This document shows, piece after piece, positions 6,682-9,374 of a stretch of 9,374 nucleotides of DNA (position 1 is the first letter of the stretch; each line of letters begins with the position of its first letter). The translations under genes and the position numbers were made by a program. This stretch comes from an uncultured Roseateles sp. GTDB taxonomy: Bacteria; Pseudomonadota; Gammaproteobacteria; Burkholderiales; Burkholderiaceae. The stretch covers positions 1-9,374 of the forward strand of contig CAMLKW010000177.1 of the NCBI GenBank assembly GCA_946480605.1, in the 5' to 3' direction. The notes under the pieces are model-generated. The model had not been told where the DNA came from. It made no database searches and saw nothing but the letters and a program-made list of their open reading frames with translations.

Positions 6682-7212
6682 ATGGCCAACAAGACTGCAC
6701 TCCGTGAACTGCAACAGCGGCTGGCCGAGCGCATGCAGGCCGCGCGCGAAACCACCCTCATTGCCAACTGGCTGGCCGTCGACTGCGCCGGCGTGGGCCT
6801 GCTGTTCTCGCTGAAGCAGGCCAGCGAAATCTTCGCGCCGGTGCCCATCAAGCCGGTGCCCTATGCCAAGCCCTGGCTGGCCGGCGTGGCCAACCTGCGC
6901 GGCGGCCTGTTCACCGTCGTGGACCTGGCGGTCTACCTGGGCCTGCGCGAGCCGGCCGCCGGCCGCGCGTTCGCGCCGCAGGCCCGGCTGGTGTCGATGA
7001 ACAGCGACCTGAACCTGAACTGTGCGCTGCTGGTCGACCGCCTGGCGGGCCTGCGCAGTGATGAGCAACTGCCGCTGGCTGCCGAGCAGCCCGCCGGCCC
7101 GCTGCCGCGCTTTGCCGGCGCGCTGCGGCGCGACGAGGCCGGCCGGCATTGGCAAGAAATCAATCTCGAAGCGCTGGCGAGGCAGGACGACTTCCTGCAC
7201 ATCGTCGCGTGA
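6682..7212 (+). CDS. pilI: CheW-like adaptor protein PilI
   Basis: Adaptor of 176 residues that couples the transducer PilJ to the ChpA histidine kinase at the inner face of the membrane. A helical N-terminus (ALRELQQRLAERMQAAR, 6-22) precedes the CheW domain at about 27-172. The receptor/kinase-contact motif is GVANLRGGLFTVVDLA (68-83), matching the CheW NLRG core, and LVSMNSDLNLNCALLVDRL (103-121) forms the second sheet element. The C-terminus FLHIVA is the usual ending. The start chosen is ATG 6682 (MANKTALREL); the frame is open upstream to 6544 but that part overlaps pilH and is unlike the family. It follows pilH by 17 nt and precedes pilJ by 73 nt. The Shine-Dalgarno is weak. Confidence 0.93.
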   Translation: MANKTALRELQQRLAERMQAARETTLIANWLAVDCAGVGLLFSLKQASEIFAPVPIKPVPYAKPWLAGVANLRGGLFTVVDLAVYLGLREPAAGRAFAPQARLVSMNSDLNLNCALLVDRLAGLRSDEQLPLAAEQPAGPLPRFAGALRRDEAGRHWQEINLEALARQDDFLHIVA

Positions 7213-7285
7213 CGCGCGTTAGCTAGTCCCCGGGTCCGTGTCATGGGAGCGCGGACGTCACAAACATTTGAAGGACGAGGGTGAG
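7213..7285 (+). other. pilI-pilJ spacer with small hairpin and pilJ ribosome site
   Basis: A 7-bp stem with one G-T pair, GTCCGTG (7234-7240) with CGCGGAC (7250-7256), closes a 9-nt loop. No T-tract follows, so it is unlikely to be a terminator. It may adjust pilI/pilJ expression or stability. AAGGA (7271-7275) and GAGG (7277-7280) give a reasonable ribosome site 5 to 10 nt before the pilJ ATG. Role of the hairpin is speculative. Confidence 0.35.
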
Positions 7286-9374
7286 ATGAGCCTGCTGGAC
7301 AAGATCAGGAGAACGTCCGAAGCCGACGAGCAAGCGCCGGTGGCGCGCGAGGCTGTGGACACGACCATCGATTCGACGAGCGCCGGCGGGTTCGACGCGA
7401 CGCGCAACGTCGATTCCACGCTCGTCAACGCCGAGCTGCCAACCCGCTCCGACGCCTTCCTGCAGGTCGAGGAGCCGGCGTCCATCATCTCGCCGGCCGT
7501 GCCGACCGAGCCCGGGCCGGCCAGCGAGTTCCCGGCCAGCAGCATCAGCTTCGCGCCGACGACGCAAGCCGCCGACCCCACCATGCTGCCCCAGGCGGCC
7601 CAGCCAGCCTCCGGCGCCGACAAGCTGGCCGACTTCCTGTCCCGCAACCGTCAGAAGGTGCTGACCGGCCTGGTGGCCCTGGGCTTCGTGGGCACGGCGC
7701 TCTCCGTCAGCCTGGTGCTGGTCAGCTCCAACCGCAGCGCGGCGCAGGTGCGCGCCGCCGGCCAGGCGCTGATGCACTCGCAGCGCATGGCCAAGTCCGT
7801 GTCCGCCGCGCTGGTGGGCAACCCGACGGCGTTCGCCGAACTGCGCGAATCGGTGGGCACGCTGAGCAGCGTGGTCAACAACCTGAAGACCGGCGAGGGC
7901 GAGCTGTCCGTCGCGCCGGCGGCCGTGCAGCCCACGCTGGACTCGCTGAAGCCGCTGGTCGAGCGCGCCGAGAAGCACGGCAAGGTCGTGCAGGGCCAGG
8001 AAAAGGTGCTGACCCAGGTTGGCGAGGCGCTGCGCGCCATCAACCGCCAGTCCAGCGACCTGCTGGAAAGCGCCGAGGCGGTGTCATCCCAAGCGCTGCA
8101 GATCGGCGCCTCCGCCGGTGAGGTGTCCGCGGTCGGTCAGCTGGTCATGCTGACCCAGCGCATCGGCAAGAGCGCCAACGAGTTCCTGACGCAGGAAGGC
8201 GTCAGCCCCGAGGCCGTATTCCTGCTGGGCAAGGACTTGAACTCCTTCAAGCTCATCACCGAGGCGCTGATCAGCGGCAGCCCCGAGCTGCGCCTGAACG
8301 CCGCGCGCGACCCGCAGCTGAAGGAACGCCTGCAGACCCTGCTGACGCAGTACGAGCAGACCCGCCAGCGCGCCTCCGCCATTCTGGGCAACCTGCAAGG
8401 CCTGGTGGCCGCCCGCGAGGCCCAGACGGCCATCCTGAACGACTCCGAACCGCTGCGCAAAGGTCTGGAGCAGGCCGCCACCGAACTGGAGAAGTCCGGC
8501 GGTGCCGGCTGGGGCCTGATCCTGCTGCTGCTGGCCTCGCTGGCCGCGCTGGTGGGCGGCGCGGTCGGTTTCCTGCGGCTGTATCTGGGCGATCAGTCCC
8601 GCCGTGCCGAGCTGGCCGAGGCCGAGAAGCAGCGCGCCGAGAGCGAGGAAGCCGAGGCCAAGCGCGTCAACGACGCCAACCAGGCGGCCATTCTGCGGCT
8701 GATGAACGAGCTGGCCAACGTCGCTGAAGGCGACCTGACGCAGCAGGCCACGGTGACGGAAGACATCACCGGCGCCATCGCCGACTCCGTGAACTACACG
8801 GTGGAGGAGCTGCGCAACCTGGTGGGTCAGGTGCAGACCACGGCGGCCCGCGTGACCGACACGACCGGCGCGGTGGACCAGACCTCCACCGACCTGCTGG
8901 CGGCGTCCAAGGAGCAGCTGCACGAGATCCGCGCCACCGGCGAGGCCGTGCTGGGCATGGCGGGCCGGATCACCGAGGTGTCCGCGCAGGCGCAGACGAC
9001 GGCCGAGGTGGCGCGCAAGAGCCGTCTGGCCGCCGAGCAGGGCCTGAACGCGATGCAGAACAACATCGCCGGCATGAACACCATCCGCGACTCCATCCAG
9101 GAGACGTCCAAGCGCATCAAGCGGCTGGGCGAGTCGTCGCAGGAAATCGGCGAGATCACGGAGCTGATCTCGGACATCACGGAACAGACCAACGTGCTGG
9201 CCCTGAACGCCGCCATCCAGGCCGCGTCCGCCGGCGAAGCCGGTCGCGGCTTCTCGGTGGTGGCGGAAGAAGTGCAGCGCCTGGCCGAACGCTCCGGCGA
9301 CGCGACGCGCCGCATTGCCGCGCTGGTCAAGACCATTCAGACCGACACCCACGACGCCGTGGCCGCCATGGAGC
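7286..9374 (+). CDS. pilJ: Type IV pilus methyl-accepting chemotaxis transducer PilJ (3' end outside window)
   Basis: Membrane transducer of the Pil-Chp pathway; 696 codons are present and the frame is still open at the window end. Order: cytoplasmic Ala/Pro/Ser/Glu-rich region (about 1-115); TM1 (about 124-147, [20 protein letters not shown]); periplasmic sensor with two PilJ-type repeats, LMHSQRMAK (162-170) and a later [17 protein letters not shown]2 (about 408-432, [20 protein letters not shown]); HAMP with [19 protein letters not shown]; long helical signalling arms; and the hairpin tip [11 protein letters not shown] from residue 633, followed by [20 protein letters not shown] and [17 protein letters not shown]. 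The tip contacts PilI and the kinase. P. aeruginosa PilJ has 682 residues and a short N-terminus, so this one is longer mainly because of its 120-residue leader. Start ATG 7286 has AAGGACGAGG upstream. The C-terminal descending arm is missing here only because the window stops. Confidence 0.95.
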   Translation, partial: MSLLDKIRRTSEADEQAPVAREAVDTTIDSTSAGGFDATRNVDSTLVNAELPTRSDAFLQVEEPASIISPAVPTEPGPASEFPASSISFAPTTQAADPTMLPQAAQPASGADKLADFLSRNRQKVLTGLVALGFVGTALSVSLVLVSSNRSAAQVRAAGQALMHSQRMAKSVSAALVGNPTAFAELRESVGTLSSVVNNLKTGEGELSVAPAAVQPTLDSLKPLVERAEKHGKVVQGQEKVLTQVGEALRAINRQSSDLLESAEAVSSQALQIGASAGEVSAVGQLVMLTQRIGKSANEFLTQEGVSPEAVFLLGKDLNSFKLITEALISGSPELRLNAARDPQLKERLQTLLTQYEQTRQRASAILGNLQGLVAAREAQTAILNDSEPLRKGLEQAATELEKSGGAGWGLILLLLASLAALVGGAVGFLRLYLGDQSRRAELAEAEKQRAESEEAEAKRVNDANQAAILRLMNELANVAEGDLTQQATVTEDITGAIADSVNYTVEELRNLVGQVQTTAARVTDTTGAVDQTSTDLLAASKEQLHEIRATGEAVLGMAGRITEVSAQAQTTAEVARKSRLAAEQGLNAMQNNIAGMNTIRDSIQETSKRIKRLGESSQEIGEITELISDITEQTNVLALNAAIQAASAGEAGRGFSVVAEEVQRLAERSGDATRRIAALVKTIQTDTHDAVAAME

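Noticed and set aside
8084..9352. 422-codon open frame on the minus strand
   Set aside because: Antisense to pilJ; Gly/Leu/Gln/His-rich translation typical of a mirror frame of a helical coiled-coil gene.
1..9374. CRISPR array, tRNA, rRNA, insertion sequence or phage genes
   Set aside because: No regularly spaced direct repeats, no cloverleaf-like or rRNA-like sequence, and no transposase or phage protein were seen; nearly all bases fall in conserved chromosomal genes.

Overview
The window reads as chromosomal DNA of a high-GC betaproteobacterium, most likely Burkholderiales (Comamonadaceae or the Rubrivivax/Leptothrix/Roseateles group). The clues are the GC-rich codon use, the protein flavours, and the gene order thiD-type kinase / rubredoxin / pilG-pilH-pilI-pilJ, which I recall as typical of that order. 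The genus call is inference.

Region 1 (1-1766): the first 130 codons of a TonB-dependent outer-membrane receptor run leftwards off the window. A 394-bp non-coding gap separates it from a divergent LysR-type regulator (786-1766). The gap carries a 24-bp near-perfect palindrome (712-735) just upstream of the regulator, the best operator candidate here. The receptor and regulator probably form an uptake/regulation pair, but the substrate is not visible.

Region 2 (1777-5500, all minus strand): thiD-like pyrimidine kinase, then hemL 19 nt downstream (glutamate-1-semialdehyde aminomutase, tetrapyrrole synthesis), then a 108-bp spacer with a GC-rich hairpin/repeat-like element, then mpl (murein tripeptide ligase, peptidoglycan recycling). 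These are housekeeping genes. The odd one is the kinase, which lacks several signature residues of characterised ThiD enzymes.

Region 3 (5501-5662): a short divergent promoter region between the kinase and rubredoxin.

Region 4 (5663-9374, all plus strand): a 57-residue rubredoxin with a GTG start, then the chemosensory genes of type IV pilus twitching motility: pilG (TTG start), pilH, pilI and the first 696 codons of pilJ, cut by the window end. PilJ would sense a signal at the envelope, PilI would couple it to a ChpA-type histidine kinase (expected just downstream, not in the window), and PilG and PilH would be the phosphorylated outputs to the pilus motors. PilJ has an unusually long (about 120-residue) disordered cytoplasmic N-terminus.

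I see no insertion sequence, phage gene, CRISPR array, tRNA or rRNA, and no clear undescribed multi-gene system. The items most worth following up are the diverged ThiD-like kinase, the palindrome, the PilJ N-terminal extension and the rubredoxin-pilus linkage.
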